Assembly: GCA_016722285.1 (NCBI GenBank)
Contig: JADKGI010000012.1
Location: forward strand, 17,696 to 81,695
Length of the DNA stretch: 64,000 nucleotides
Source: Saprospiraceae bacterium
GTDB taxonomy: Bacteria > Bacteroidota > Bacteroidia > Chitinophagales > Saprospiraceae
Direction of reading: 5' to 3'
How positions within the stretch are numbered: position 1 is the stretch's first letter; every line of letters starts with the position of its first letter. The position numbers and the translations under genes are program-made. Of the stretch, positions 1 through 10,531 are shown one piece after another. Under the pieces are notes generated by a model that worked only from the letters and a program-made list of their open reading frames with translations, did no database searches and was not told the DNA's origin.

Positions 1-2543
1 CGAATATCCACTCATGGTGAAAGATTCGCCCTGGCAGAAGTTAAGCGTTACAGTAGCAGGACCGGAATTATTGTTGCCTACTTGTGGTGTCTTTCCCGTC
101 ACTGTGGCCGCGAAAGTAAAGGTAGGTTTTGGATTGACTGTGACGGTATATATAATACTGTCATTTCCACATTCTCCCACATCCAGTATATTGTTATTAT
201 TGCTGTCAAAGAAAACTTTGAATTTCATAACAAGTGTACCATTCATGGTAGGGTCAATCAATGACACATTTCTCGAAAATGCAGGTGAATAGCCAGCCAC
301 AGGGCTTATACCGTTGGCAGGAGTAAATACTACATTGCTTAATGAAAATTCCTGAATAACCTTTACTGAGTCATCCATCAGAATTCCGGCGGCATCCACA
401 AATTGAGTAAAGAAAAGATTGTCATTTGTTGAATTACATACCGAGAATGACCCTGTTTCGGGCGTGCCATTATAATCATTGGTTAGTTGAACCCCATTTA
501 TGGTAGTTTGTAGTACAGGTATCGGGTTAGCTATATATGTTATTGTAATCGGATCTCCGGCGCAGTCGCCGGCGTCAAGCATCATATTGCTATTCACATC
601 ATTGTATGGTGTGATTACCTGTATTACCTGGCCTGCTATGGCAGGGTTATCCAATGTGATAGTATATGAAGTTTGAGCTCCATCAAAAGTGGTAGCACTT
701 ATGTCTGCATTTCCGGCCGTATTTCCATTAAATTTCATTCCGCCGCCTGTAGTTGAAACGACAATATTATATCTATTGGCTGGGTTACTGTGAGTTAGAG
801 CAGATAATGAATATGTACCACCGTCACAGACCTCTACAGTAGATGCTTCACTGGCATCTGTCCTTCCATTATTAACATTTGATACATTTGAGCCACCAAT
901 GGTAAAACTGAAGGTGGGTGCAGAATTGATAGTTATAGAGAAACTATTTTCGTCTGTACAATTAGGAGCAGTACCTGTTTCAGCGTATATGTATATTGTT
1001 TGAGGGGAAGTAATAGAGTTTCCAGCCGACAATGGAGTTCCAGTACCACCAGACCCTGTGAAATAGCTTCCAACAGTTAAGGATGGAAGAATGTAATTAT
1101 CACAAATAGTCACGTCTGAAAGATTGTCAACTACTGGAGTGGTGTTAATTGTAACCATAAAACTATTTTCATCCGTACAATTAGGCGTAGTACCTGTTTC
1201 AGCATATATGTATATTGTTTGAGAGGTAGTAATGGAGTTTCCAGCCGACAATGCAGTCCCAGTGCCACCAGAGCCTGTATAATAGTTTCCAACAGACAAT
1301 ACTGGAAGAGTGTAACTATCACAAATAGTCACGTCTGAAAGATTGTCAACTACAGGAGTGGTATTAATATTAACTATAAAACTATTTTCATCTGTACAAT
1401 TAGGTGTAGTACCTGTTTCGGCATATATGTAAATTGTTTGAGAGGCTGTAATACTGTTTCCAGCCGACAAAGCAGTTCCTGTACCACCAGAGCCTGTATA
1501 ATAGTTTCCAACAGACAATACTGGAAGAGTGTAACTATCACAAATAGTCACGTCTGAAAGATTGTCAACTACAGGAGTGGTGTTAATTGTAACCATAAAA
1601 CTATTTTCATCCGTACAATTAGGCGTAGTACCTGTTTCAGCATATATGTATATTGTTTGAGAGGTAGTAATGGAGTTTCCAGCCGACAATGCAGTCCCAG
1701 TGCCACCAGAGCCTGTATAATAGTTTCCAACAGACAATACTGGAAGAGTGTAACTATCACAAATAGTCACGTCTGAAAGATTGTCAACTACAGGAGTGGT
1801 ATTAATATTAACTATAAAACTATTTTCATCTGTACAATTAGGTGTAGTACCTGTTTCGGCATATATGTAAATTGTTTGAGAGGCTGTAATACTGTTTCCA
1901 GCCGACAAAGCAGTTCCTGTACCACCAGAGCCTGTATAATAGTTTCCAACAGACAATACTGGAAGAGTGTAACTATCACAAATAGTCACGTCTGAAAGAT
2001 TATCAACGGCTGGAGTGATGTTAATAGTAACAGAAAATGTATCCTGATCGAAGCACAATGGGTTGGTTGCAGTTGCTTCATAGATGTAAAGAGTTTGAGT
2101 TGATGTAATATTATCATTGGCAACATACCTGGTACCTGCACCATCCGGTGCCGTAAAATAAGAAGCATTGATTGTAAGGTTAGTTCCAGTAATAGCCGGA
2201 AGGCTATAACTATCACAAATAGTAATATCTGGAAGATTGGTTATATTTGGTGTAGGAATCACGGTGACTGTATAACTTATAGTATCTCCAGTACATTCGC
2301 CTACATCAATCATATTATTTGAATTTGCATCACCCCATATCTGGAATGTAATGATCACAGAACCTGGCATATTTGGATCATTTAGGAATGCAGTTGCTGA
2401 AGTACCTGTGGTAAATGCCCCTACACTGGCCTGACAGTTATTGCACCAGTTAGGAAAAGTTGTGTTTGGTCCAGGTGTTACCGTTTGATAAACCTTACCA
2501 TTTGGTACACTTGCCAAATCGATGAAAGTAGAAGTAATATTTT
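1..2543 (-). CDS. Giant surface adhesin, 3' part seen in window (73-residue repeats; continues past position 1)
   Basis: This open minus-strand frame runs without a stop from about 2543 to the left edge, so the C-terminus and any sorting signal lie outside the window. It continues the protein encoded from 8329 after a one-base frame change at a T4 run (2540-2543); removing one base there gives the smooth reading NVNITSTFIDLASVPNG. The sequence is beta-rich, Thr/Ser/Gly/Asn-rich and extracellular in character. It contains Ig-like units ending in ECTGDTISYTVTVIP or ECGNDSIIYTVTV, followed by 73-residue repeats with the core CDSYTLPVLSVGNYYTG and IYIYAETGTTPNCTDENSF. A diverged copy of the same repeat occurs upstream near 5270-5470, which supports one continuous gene. 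A role in adhesion is inferred from the architecture only. Confidence 0.75.
1101..1976 (-). repeat. Four 219-bp coding repeats forming a 438-bp tandem duplication
   Basis: The word cacaaatagtcacgtctgaa recurs at 1101, 1320, 1539, 1758 and 1977, an exact 219-bp (73-codon) period. Units alternate as A-B-A-B. Reading by eye, the two A units (1101, 1539) differ by one base near 1135 and the two B units (1320, 1758) are identical, while A and B differ at many positions. The last event was therefore duplication of a two-unit 438-bp block. More diverged units flank it on both sides. Confidence 0.9.
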
Positions 2544-5500
2544 ACATTATTTACGGTGCCGTTACAAACGGAGAAAGATCCGATATCGGTATTTCCATCA
2601 TTAACATTGGTAACAGTTACTCCATTTAGTGAGGTTTGAAGTACAGGAAGTGGCGTGACTGTAAAGCTAGCAGTATTATTTGAAGAAAGAATAGTTCTAC
2701 ATCCGGCAATCGTAATTGAATCGATGGTGATATTGTAAGTTCCAACAGGGTAAGATGCTGCTGCAAAAGTATAAGTACCGCCGCTGACAGGTGCTGTCAG
2801 TGTTCCAGTAAATGGTCCACCTGGACCTGTAACTGTATAACCAAAAGTGTTATCACCATCTACTAATCCATTAGCTGTAAAGGATACATTAGTGCCTTCG
2901 CAAACTGAAGATGCGGATGGCATTACGCTTAGAGTGGCATTATAACCATTGCATGCTCCAAATGCTGGTTGAAATCCCAGCATAGGTGAGACATCCAACC
3001 CGGATGATAAGAATGGCTGAAATGTGACCATACCACTCATTAGCTGAGGGATATCTGAACATGAAGTATCCCACCAGTTGCAAGTTGCATTGATGGTATT
3101 TCCAGCCGTATTATTGGCACCTTTTCCCATTGCATTTCCATTCATAGAAATGCTGTTATTGGTTGCATTAATAATATTATTTGGTGATGAAGTAGGAGTA
3201 TTTCCAGTAACAAATGCTGTCACTTGTGAGGTACTGCTAGCAGGATGAGTGATATAGTTATTCGTTGCTGTGACAGAGGCACCCTGCTGTGCTATAATGG
3301 TAAACCCATCATTTCCACCACTTCCTGGTGCGGCGCTTCCATTATTGGTAAATGTCGAATTGGTTACATCTACCTGAACTCTGCCACGGGCATCCAGTCC
3401 TCTATTGGTGTTATTTAAAATATTGCTATAATCTACAATTACATTTTGGACTATATCTGTCGCTGTACTGAAATCAGCCAGGTAAATACCACCACTTGAT
3501 TGGGTTACGGTTTGAGTTCCATCCATTGTGCTATCGTTGATAGATAAAGTAATACCATTAGAAGGCACAGTAGGTCCTGCAGTGTATGTATAAACGCCAG
3601 CATGAAAATTTATGGCAGGTAGCCCAGGATAATCTCCTGTAAATCCACTGACCTTTGTACCATTAATTAAGACATTCGATGCCGCTAAAGGGCCTCCAAT
3701 GGTGTTTACGATGGCCACACCCTGCATTACCCCAGAGATGGTGTCTCTAAGTATTTGAGATTGTGTGGTTGTATTGGCTCCATTTACTAATATACCATAA
3801 AAAGCATCTCCAATTTGGTTATTGGATATATTAATGGCATTTCTGCCAGATGCACCATTTATAAGAATACCTGCTGTTGGCTGTCCTCCAGCTGTCTGGG
3901 CTATCAGATTTATACAATTATCTCTGATGGTGTAAGTATAATCATCTGTTGGTATTGCTTCAGCATTTATACCCGCTCCCACTGTGAGAACTTTATTATT
4001 TTGGATAAGAGCATTGGTATATCCAGTACTCATGACAGCTGTTAAACCATTTATTTCGAATCCGTCTATGGTGACTCCATCTGCAGTTATTGAAAATGCT
4101 GTTCCTATACCACCATCCACTTTACTTTCAGAAGTACGCATAGCACTACATCCATTTACTCCGTTGTTGGCTCCTTTAATTGTAAGTGCTTTGTTGATAG
4201 TGACATTTTCGGTGTATGTTCCAGCGGATGCTGTTATTTCATCTCCTGGGGAGGCTGAGTCAACGGCAGACTGAATGGAACAGTAGTTATCCCCAGTGGT
4301 TACATTGGTGACCAAATTGGTACTACCACTAGCTGTAATCAGATTGTCCCATAGAGCATCATAACTGTTATTCGGTCCTGCATCATAAGATGCGCCTAAA
4401 GTATTATCATTAAAGTTGTATGCTTGCATGATAATATCTCCAAAATAAACTGAACCAACTGAAGGGTACGTACCAACAACTACATTGTTAATTAAATATT
4501 CCACGTTAGTACCGGAGAGTCTTGCTTCAAGTGAATACGAAGTATTGTAAGCTGATGGTGGTCCTAGTTCGTCCCATCCGGATCCATTCCAGACTGACAT
4601 TTGAGGGTTACTACCTGTCACATTTCTGAATCCAATAATTGGATAAAAAGAAATTGCATTGGTAACATCAAAAGCTGTAGCCCAAAGGTCTGATCTGCGT
4701 TTATTTGTGGCCCAATCTGCTGGAATAAACAAATCTGCTTTAGCAATTGTCACACATTTTCCACATTGATTGATTTTTCGGCCTTGTGTATTATAAAATG
4801 GGGTAATGAATGCAGCAGGTCTTAATTGAGCTCCATCAGCAGAATTGATTGAAATTTTCAAACTACCTGCGTCAGCAGTAAAAGAAGCTGGCCGGTACCG
4901 GTCAGGATACCATGCACCATTTACATCCGTATTGGCTAATTGTGGGTTAGTACTAAAATCTTCATTCAACATAGCACATCCAGCACCTGCAAAAGGAATT
5001 GCATCGACAGTAATTGAAACCAGTTCAGATATAGATCCACAAGAGTTCGAAGCAGTTACAGTATAAATAGACGCAACCGTAGGCGCTGTAGGTGTCCCAC
5101 TGATGATACCTGTGCCTGAATCGATGCTCAGCCCAACTGGTAGAGAACTTGATGAAAATGTGAATGGGAACGTACCAGATAGAGTAGGTGTATTATCTGT
5201 TATAACTGAATTTTCTATATAAGTGGCTGGATTCTCGCTGTATGAAAGCCCTGAAGGTGGTGTGTTCGTGTTAACGGTAACATTAAAACTTTGCTCGTTT
5301 GTACAGTTTGGAGAAGTTCCGGTTTCAGCATAGATATAGATTATTTGACTTGAAGTAATATTGTTTCCGGCAAATAATGGCATACCGGTTCCGCCTGGCC
5401 CTGTAAAGTAATTTCCAACCGATAAAACAGGTAATGTATAACTAACACAGGCAGTCGTATCATTGGGCTTTGCTATGACAGGGTTAGGTATAACTGTCAC

Positions 5501-7000
5501 TGTATAGATTACGCTATCTCCCGTACATTCACTTGGATCAAGTATATTATTGTTGTTATCGTCAAAAAATATTTTTAATTTCATTACTAGTGTGCCTGTA
5601 GTCGCTGTATTTACCAATGAAACATTGCGAGAAAAGGCAGGACTATATGCACTCAGTGGCGCAACAGCATCAACTGGACCGAATGAAACATTGGTCCGTA
5701 TAAACTGCTGTACCAACTTAACCTGAGGTGTAACTGGTGAACCGGTAAAATCAATAAATTGGGTAAAATTCAAATTATTGGAAGGAGAATCACATAAAGA
5801 AAATGATCCTGTATCATTTATACCATCTCCATTATCAGTTACCTGGATTCCATTTATCGTTGTCTGGAGTCGTGGACCGCATTTAGCCAAGACTACGTCG
5901 TTGCCATCCCCACCAGTATAGTTGATAGTAAATGTATGCCCTGAAACTGTGATAGTTGATCCTTCGGCAAATTGACCAATGATGGCATCTGACATATCAT
6001 TATCAATAATTTTTATTGAATCTCCATGAGATGGCACATAACCCAATGCCAATGCCAGATTAGCTCCTCCTAAAGTAACCGTACCATTGACTATAAATTG
6101 ATCAAATTGTGTACAAGCTGTCGTACCATTGATTTCTATATTAAGGGCATCTCCGGAATTCAGAGTAAGTCCCGTAACAGTTACACAGCCGGGACTTGAG
6201 CCGGGTGATAAAGTAAGATTTTTTCCGGGAGAATCGGTGTCCACATTTTCAGGGTAATTTCCACCTTGCACATTGACCGTAAATCCACTGGATGATGCAT
6301 CCACTCCTCGCTGAATTGATGGTGATAAAAAAGGTAAAACAAAACTATTAGGAGTAACATAAACATTATTAGGGTTCCAGATAAACAAGCCCCTGTTAGT
6401 GCCATCAATGGCGTGGTCAACGAGATCTTCTTTCGCAAAATGATCTGTGATGACAACATCGCCAGGAGTTTTAAATATCGCGCTGCTTATATCTATCATG
6501 ATTCCGGCAGAAACTCCATCATTAATGGTTATTGCCTTATCAGTTTGGCCTTTAAAAGTAGAAACACCGGTAAAAGTTACATCGGGTGTGTATGGGCCGG
6601 CGTAATTCTGGAAAGCGACACCAAAATCACCTCCATCAAAGATGTTTCCATCTCCAATAGTTACTTTTGGGTCAGAAGTGGGCCCATTGATACCCACAAT
6701 TGCAACCCCAATACTATTATTTGTCAATGTATTGCCCAAGATAACAGCCTCAGTATTGGGATCATCCCAAACAGCAATACCGCTGGAACCGGACCCATCC
6801 ACTAATGCTATTCCAGTGCAGTCCGATATATTATTATTGCTAATAGTTACATTATCACCGTATTCTGACAGGATAAAATAATCAAGCCAGTCACCTGTTC
6901 CTTTACCGATATAAGTGTTGCCACTAAAGGTTCCCAGACATTCGTCTGCCAGAATTCCATTTCTTCCTATTTGTGTAAACATACAATTGGTTACATTCAC
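2495..7000 (-). CDS. Giant surface adhesin, central part (beta-helix and Ig-like domains)
   Basis: This is the largest intact piece (about 1,500 residues) of the adhesin gene that begins at 8329. The frame is open upstream of the ATG at 7000 to about 7110, so 7000 is not a true start. Residues 1-230 form a parallel beta-helix with repeated short turns such as VTISNNNISDCTG and AVILGNTLTNNSIGV. Next come an Ig-like block with one diverged 73-residue repeat, and a putative Ig (He_PIG-like) domain with SLPVGLSIDSGTGIISGTP. A ConA-like region follows, then a second beta-helix beginning near YCSIQSAVDSASPGDEITA. The last 17 or so residues are out of frame because of the indel at 2540-2543. The type is that of secreted Bacteroidota adhesins or polysaccharide-binding proteins; no catalytic site was recognised. 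Confidence 0.8.
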   Translation of the reverse strand: MNVTNCMFTQIGRNGILADECLGTFSGNTYIGKGTGDWLDYFILSEYGDNVTISNNNISDCTGIALVDGSGSSGIAVWDDPNTEAVILGNTLTNNSIGVAIVGINGPTSDPKVTIGDGNIFDGGDFGVAFQNYAGPYTPDVTFTGVSTFKGQTDKAITINDGVSAGIMIDISSAIFKTPGDVVITDHFAKEDLVDHAIDGTNRGLFIWNPNNVYVTPNSFVLPFLSPSIQRGVDASSSGFTVNVQGGNYPENVDTDSPGKNLTLSPGSSPGCVTVTGLTLNSGDALNIEINGTTACTQFDQFIVNGTVTLGGANLALALGYVPSHGDSIKIIDNDMSDAIIGQFAEGSTITVSGHTFTINYTGGDGNDVVLAKCGPRLQTTINGIQVTDNGDGINDTGSFSLCDSPSNNLNFTQFIDFTGSPVTPQVKLVQQFIRTNVSFGPVDAVAPLSAYSPAFSRNVSLVNTATTGTLVMKLKIFFDDNNNNILDPSECTGDSVIYTVTVIPNPVIAKPNDTTACVSYTLPVLSVGNYFTGPGGTGMPLFAGNNITSSQIIYIYAETGTSPNCTNEQSFNVTVNTNTPPSGLSYSENPATYIENSVITDNTPTLSGTFPFTFSSSSLPVGLSIDSGTGIISGTPTAPTVASIYTVTASNSCGSISELVSITVDAIPFAGAGCAMLNEDFSTNPQLANTDVNGAWYPDRYRPASFTADAGSLKISINSADGAQLRPAAFITPFYNTQGRKINQCGKCVTIAKADLFIPADWATNKRRSDLWATAFDVTNAISFYPIIGFRNVTGSNPQMSVWNGSGWDELGPPSAYNTSYSLEARLSGTNVEYLINNVVVGTYPSVGSVYFGDIIMQAYNFNDNTLGASYDAGPNNSYDALWDNLITASGSTNLVTNVTTGDNYCSIQSAVDSASPGDEITASAGTYTENVTINKALTIKGANNGVNGCSAMRTSESKVDGGIGTAFSITADGVTIDGFEINGLTAVMSTGYTNALIQNNKVLTVGAGINAEAIPTDDYTYTIRDNCINLIAQTAGGQPTAGILINGASGRNAINISNNQIGDAFYGILVNGANTTTQSQILRDTISGVMQGVAIVNTIGGPLAASNVLINGTKVSGFTGDYPGLPAINFHAGVYTYTAGPTVPSNGITLSINDSTMDGTQTVTQSSGGIYLADFSTATDIVQNVIVDYSNILNNTNRGLDARGRVQVDVTNSTFTNNGSAAPGSGGNDGFTIIAQQGASVTATNNYITHPASSTSQVTAFVTGNTPTSSPNNIINATNNSISMNGNAMGKGANNTAGNTINATCNWWDTSCSDIPQLMSGMVTFQPFLSSGLDVSPMLGFQPAFGACNGYNATLSVMPSASSVCEGTNVSFTANGLVDGDNTFGYTVTGPGGPFTGTLTAPVSGGTYTFAAASYPVGTYNITIDSITIAGCRTILSSNNTASFTVTPLPVLQTSLNGVTVTNVNDGNTDIGSFSVCNGTVNNVKYYFYFHRFGKCTKW

Positions 7001-7125
7001 CGTTTCCGTACTGACAATATGGATTGCAGTACCTTTGTAATCTGTGCTTTCATTGTATTTAATATCAGTGAAATTGCAATTATTAATGGTTCCGTTTCCC
7101 TGGTGCTTTAATCCGGTAAATTAAT

Positions 7126-8052
7126 TTAGCTGAACCATCCAAAGGTGACCTTTTTCCAAATTAAATGTAATTGCTGAGTTTGCAAAATCCAAGCATCTCC
7201 GGATGGAGTATCGCCGTCTGGCTTAATAATAGTTGTCAGTTTGTCTTCTCCAACAATCGTTAGGTTTTTATTGATAACTATTTGTCCTATTTCCGTGTAA
7301 GTGCCAGCTGCAACAGATATTACATCTCCATTTGCAGTTTGCAAATCACCGATAGCTGCCTGAATGGAAGAAAAATATGTGTTTTGCGTTATATTATGAA
7401 CCTTACAAGCGTTGCCGGAAGCAGGTGATCCAGGAGTAACCCAATTAGACGTGGTAACCATAAGACCGAAATTTATCAACGATCCATCATATCCATTGCC
7501 TGATATGTCAGTTAATGTATTTATACCTGGATTTGGATTATTTCCAACTCCCTGATTAAAATGATAATTTGCCAGTAAGTTGGCAGCAGAAGAAGGGATT
7601 TCACAATTCATATTTCCGGAAATCTGAGCTAAGCTTCTTGCCTCACCCCAAATTCTTAACTCATCCATCTCCATATTAGTGTAGCCTGCAAATCCATCTA
7701 TTTTTCCAAGCATGACTTTGCGACCTGGTACATCATTTATATTTGTAATACCTGCATCTGTCAAACTACCTTCTAATACACCGTTCACATAGATCTTTAT
7801 AGTAGTACCTTCTCTTACACCGGCTATATGATACCAAGTTCCTAAGGTCAGCGATGTTGTTGCTACTGCAGTGTATCGTGTTGACCCGACTTCTACGGTA
7901 AAATTTGGAATGTTATTATTTCCACCATTAGAAAGGGTTATTAACCACTCATTGCTACCGGGAGTAGCTCCTGTATTCCATTTTCCTACCCCAGTAATAT
8001 TAGAATATCCAGTGATCCGGTTGCTTTTTATCCAGCATTCTACTGTAAAATT
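7126..8052 (-). CDS. Giant surface adhesin, LamG/ConA-like domain fragment
   Basis: The frame is open from about 8052, although the first usable start codon is an internal GTG at 7788. The protein reads FTVECWIKS near the beginning, then WYHIAGVREGTTIKIYVNG and MDELRIWGEARSLAQI, the usual signature of a laminin-G-like (LamG_3, concanavalin-fold) domain of about 200 residues. It is followed by the start of a beta-helix domain (FSSIQAAIGDLQTANGDVIS). The frame ends at 7126 with an out-of-frame tail. Upstream and downstream pieces lie in another frame, with more than one indel between 8041 and 8095 and again between 7090 and 7190. LamG domains bind glycans or proteins in many secreted proteins; the ligand here is unknown. 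Confidence 0.75.
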   Translation of the reverse strand, partial: NFTVECWIKSNRITGYSNITGVGKWNTGATPGSNEWLITLSNGGNNNIPNFTVEVGSTRYTAVATTSLTLGTWYHIAGVREGTTIKIYVNGVLEGSLTDAGITNINDVPGRKVMLGKIDGFAGYTNMEMDELRIWGEARSLAQISGNMNCEIPSSAANLLANYHFNQGVGNNPNPGINTLTDISGNGYDGSLINFGLMVTTSNWVTPGSPASGNACKVHNITQNTYFSSIQAAIGDLQTANGDVISVAAGTYTEIGQIVINKNLTIVGEDKLTTIIKPDGDTPSGDAWILQTQQLHLIWKKVTFGWFS

Positions 8053-8083
8053 GCCCGCCCGAAGTCATTCCACGCAGCGATTG

Positions 8084-8329
8084 CTAGTTTTCACTTGTCA
8101 TCAATGCCATAAAATCCAAAGCAGCACCCGCCTGACTATTAAGTAAAAATGACATTAAAATGAATGAAAAGATAATTGGAATAGCACCTTTTTTACCAAT
8201 GAAACCAAAATTCTGTGTATGTAAGTAGTTTTCAGAAAATTGGTTTGATAAATAACTAAGAGTAAACTTTAGTGCATAATCTGAAATTGCGCGTAGCAAC
8301 GCAATCAGGCTAAATCCTGGCTTTCGCAT
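8084..8329 (-). CDS. Giant surface adhesin, N-terminus with signal peptide
   Basis: This is the beginning of the minus-strand adhesin. A long basic N-terminal stretch precedes a hydrophobic segment (IPIIFSFILMSFLLNSQAGA) that fits a Sec signal peptide, probably cleaved near QAGA-ALDF. The continuation ALDF is the usual first strand of a LamG domain (ALDFDGIDDYV in relatives), but the frame shifts within a few codons and stops at 8084. The next fragment resumes the LamG domain at FTVECWIKS near 8052. The ATG at 8329 is the first in frame; a start nearer the hydrophobic segment is possible because the N-terminal extension is unusually long. Confidence 0.65.
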   Translation of the reverse strand: MRKPGFSLIALLRAISDYALKFTLSYLSNQFSENYLHTQNFGFIGKKGAIPIIFSFILMSFLLNSQAGAALDFMALMTSEN

Positions 8330-8767
8330 GGTGTGTGTGTTTTAGTTATAGAGCAATAAGCTGTAAAAATCAATCCATCTTCATCAAGCCCGCAAACAAT
8401 GGGGAATTGTAATTGCAACGGCAGGATGTCAGATTTCGTCTATGATGATATGAAACAAAATGTATGCCAAAAAGCACATTAAGATTAAATGAAAATTTAT
8501 CTTAATATATTAATAATCTGTAAGTTATGCTTTATTATTTGAATATGAATATACCTAATTTTGTCCTAAAGGAAGTCCTATGAATTTATTTTATAATGTA
8601 TATTTCGTACGTTCTCAAATCGTCCGTGTATTTCATATTTTATTGGTTTTAATATGATAAATATGTTGTATAAATATTATATCATTTCGATTCTGAGATT
8701 CATGATGCGCATCCAAATCAAAATTATTATAAAATTATTTTTACTTTTGAGATATATAAGCGCAATC
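8330..8767. other. Divergent intergenic region between adhesin and PolX gene
   Basis: About 440 bp of AT-rich sequence between two divergent genes, so it should hold promoters for both. I see no convincing hairpin, repeat or RNA gene. An in-frame extension of the PolX frame back to 8654 is hydrophobic, AT-driven and unlike the family, so it is treated as non-coding. Confidence 0.5.
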
Positions 8768-10390
8768 ATGAATAACAAGCAAATAGCATTAAAATTTGAT
8801 TTACTGGCAAAACTGATGGAACTTCATGATGATAATCCATTCAAGATAAGATCCTATGCCAATGCATATCTGAGTCTCAGAAAACTAGAAGGCAACCTGT
8901 CCACCATGCCCAAAAGCGAATTGTCGGAAATCAGAGGTGTAGGAACAGCTATTGCGGATAAAATTGAAGAACTTTTGTTGACCGGCGAAATGAAGGCACT
9001 TAAAAAGTACCAGGATATAACCCCAGAAGGTGTACAACAGATGTTGACCATAAAAGGGCTTGGATCCAAAAAAGTGAAACAGATTTGGAAGGAAATGGAA
9101 ATCACTACTGTAGGAGAGTTATTGTATGCCTGTACTGAAAACAGGTTGATAAAATATAAAGGATTTGGGGAGAAAGTTCAGGATGAGATCAAAAACCGCA
9201 TAGAGTATTTTATGGATGCTCAGGGAAAGTATTTGTATGCCCATGTCCATCTAGTGGCTGATGACCTCCTCGGGATCCTGTCTGATCGTTATCCTGCTCA
9301 TCAGATTAGTCTCTGTGGTGATGTCCGAAGAATGATGCCTGAAGTCTGTGGTATAGAGATTATTGCAAGTATGGACGCTGAAGAAATGGACTTTACCATA
9401 TTGTCAAAATCTGATATGGACCAGTGGGTGTATAAAGATATACCCGTATATATATATTTTAAAGATCCAGCTTCCTTTACAAAAGAACTTTTCGAAAGAT
9501 CATGTAGTGAATCTTTTCTGAGTGCGTTCGACGAAAGCGATTTGAATGTAGCTGACGAACATACCATTTTTAAAAAAAAGGGGTTACACTTTATCCCTTC
9601 TGAATGCAGGGAGTTTCCCTATATTATAGATAAATTTAAAGAGAGCAGCCCGAATTTAATCCGACAGGACCACATAAAAGGCATTGTCCACAATCATTCC
9701 ACCTATAGTGATGGACTGCATTCACTTGCAGAAATGGCTGATTATGTCAAGGACAAAGGATATGAGTATTTTGTCATTTCAGACCACAGTAAATCAGCTG
9801 GTTATGCCGGAGGATTGCCAGAAGAAAGGATATTTATGCAATGGAGCGAAATTGATCATCTCAATATCCAATATGATGGGACATTTAAAGTATATAAAAG
9901 CATCGAAAGCGACATACTGACCGATGGGTCTCTGGATTATACTAATGACATATTGAGTCAATTTGATCTGGTCATTGCATCTGTACATTCTGTCCTTAAT
10001 ATGGAACAGGAAAGGGCTACTTCGAGATTAATTAAAGCAATCGAAAATCCTTATACAAAGATTCTAGGTCACCCTACAGGGCGGCTATTGCTGGCCCGAC
10101 CCGGATATCCCATTGATTTTAAAAAAGTGATTGATGCCTGTGCGGCCAACAATGTAGCCATAGAACTAAATGCTAATCCACAGAGATTGGATATTGACTG
10201 GACCTGGATACCTTACTGCATGGAAAGAGGGGTGATAGTTGCCATAAATCCAGATGCTCATTCTAAGGAGTCTATTCATTATATTAGATATGGATGTGCT
10301 GTGGCAAGAAAGGGTGGGTTGCAAACTGAAAATTGTCTGAATGCAAAATCTCTCTTAGAATTTGAAAACTGGTTAAACAATAAAATGTAA
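8768..10390 (+). CDS. polX: PolX-family protein: degenerate X-family polymerase domain plus PHP domain
   Basis: A 540-residue protein of the bacterial PolX type (DNA polymerase X core fused to a PHP phosphoesterase). The start at 8768 (MNNKQIALKFDLLAKLMEL) is chosen because the family begins there. Helix-hairpin-helix segments are visible (ELSEIRGVGTAIADKIEELL and MLTIKGLGSKKVKQIWKEM). The PHP domain keeps its metal-binding motifs: VHNHSTYSDG, SDHS, SIESDI, ASVHS, GHPTGR and NPDAHS. The polymerase palm does not: the family GS-RR-ET-GDIDFL motif reads CGDVRRMMPEVCGIEIIAS, without the two catalytic aspartates, and the third acidic strand reads IPVYIYF. The likely activity is therefore the PHP exonuclease or phosphoesterase rather than gap filling. 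It is a single gene, divergent from the adhesin. Confidence 0.85.
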   Translation: MNNKQIALKFDLLAKLMELHDDNPFKIRSYANAYLSLRKLEGNLSTMPKSELSEIRGVGTAIADKIEELLLTGEMKALKKYQDITPEGVQQMLTIKGLGSKKVKQIWKEMEITTVGELLYACTENRLIKYKGFGEKVQDEIKNRIEYFMDAQGKYLYAHVHLVADDLLGILSDRYPAHQISLCGDVRRMMPEVCGIEIIASMDAEEMDFTILSKSDMDQWVYKDIPVYIYFKDPASFTKELFERSCSESFLSAFDESDLNVADEHTIFKKKGLHFIPSECREFPYIIDKFKESSPNLIRQDHIKGIVHNHSTYSDGLHSLAEMADYVKDKGYEYFVISDHSKSAGYAGGLPEERIFMQWSEIDHLNIQYDGTFKVYKSIESDILTDGSLDYTNDILSQFDLVIASVHSVLNMEQERATSRLIKAIENPYTKILGHPTGRLLLARPGYPIDFKKVIDACAANNVAIELNANPQRLDIDWTWIPYCMERGVIVAINPDAHSKESIHYIRYGCAVARKGGLQTENCLNAKSLLEFENWLNNKM

Positions 10391-10478
10391 TCTTGTTAAG
10401 ACTTATTATTTTGTGTTAAATACTTGTTAATCGGTATTTTAAGGTAAACGAATATCATGTGTTTTATATTTTAAATGA

Positions 10479-10486
10479 TAATTTTG
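10479..10486 (+). promoter_or_regulatory. Bacteroidota -7 box (TAATTTTG) for the DUF1573 gene
   Basis: TAATTTTG matches the Bacteroidota TAnnTTTG -7 consensus and lies 45 bp before the ATG at 10532. No clear -33 TTG was seen, so support is partial. Confidence 0.4.
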
Positions 10487-10531
10487 TGCCATATTTGTAT
10501 AAAATTTTAATCACTTAAAAAGAAATCCATA

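Noticed and set aside
1101..1976. Regular direct repeats considered as a CRISPR array
   Set aside because: The 219-bp period is a whole number of codons, there are no unique spacers, and the repeats encode protein modules.
8654..8767. N-terminal extension of the PolX frame
   Set aside because: The 38 extra residues are AT-driven Ile/Lys/Tyr-rich text absent from the family; the ATG at 8768 fits the conserved start.
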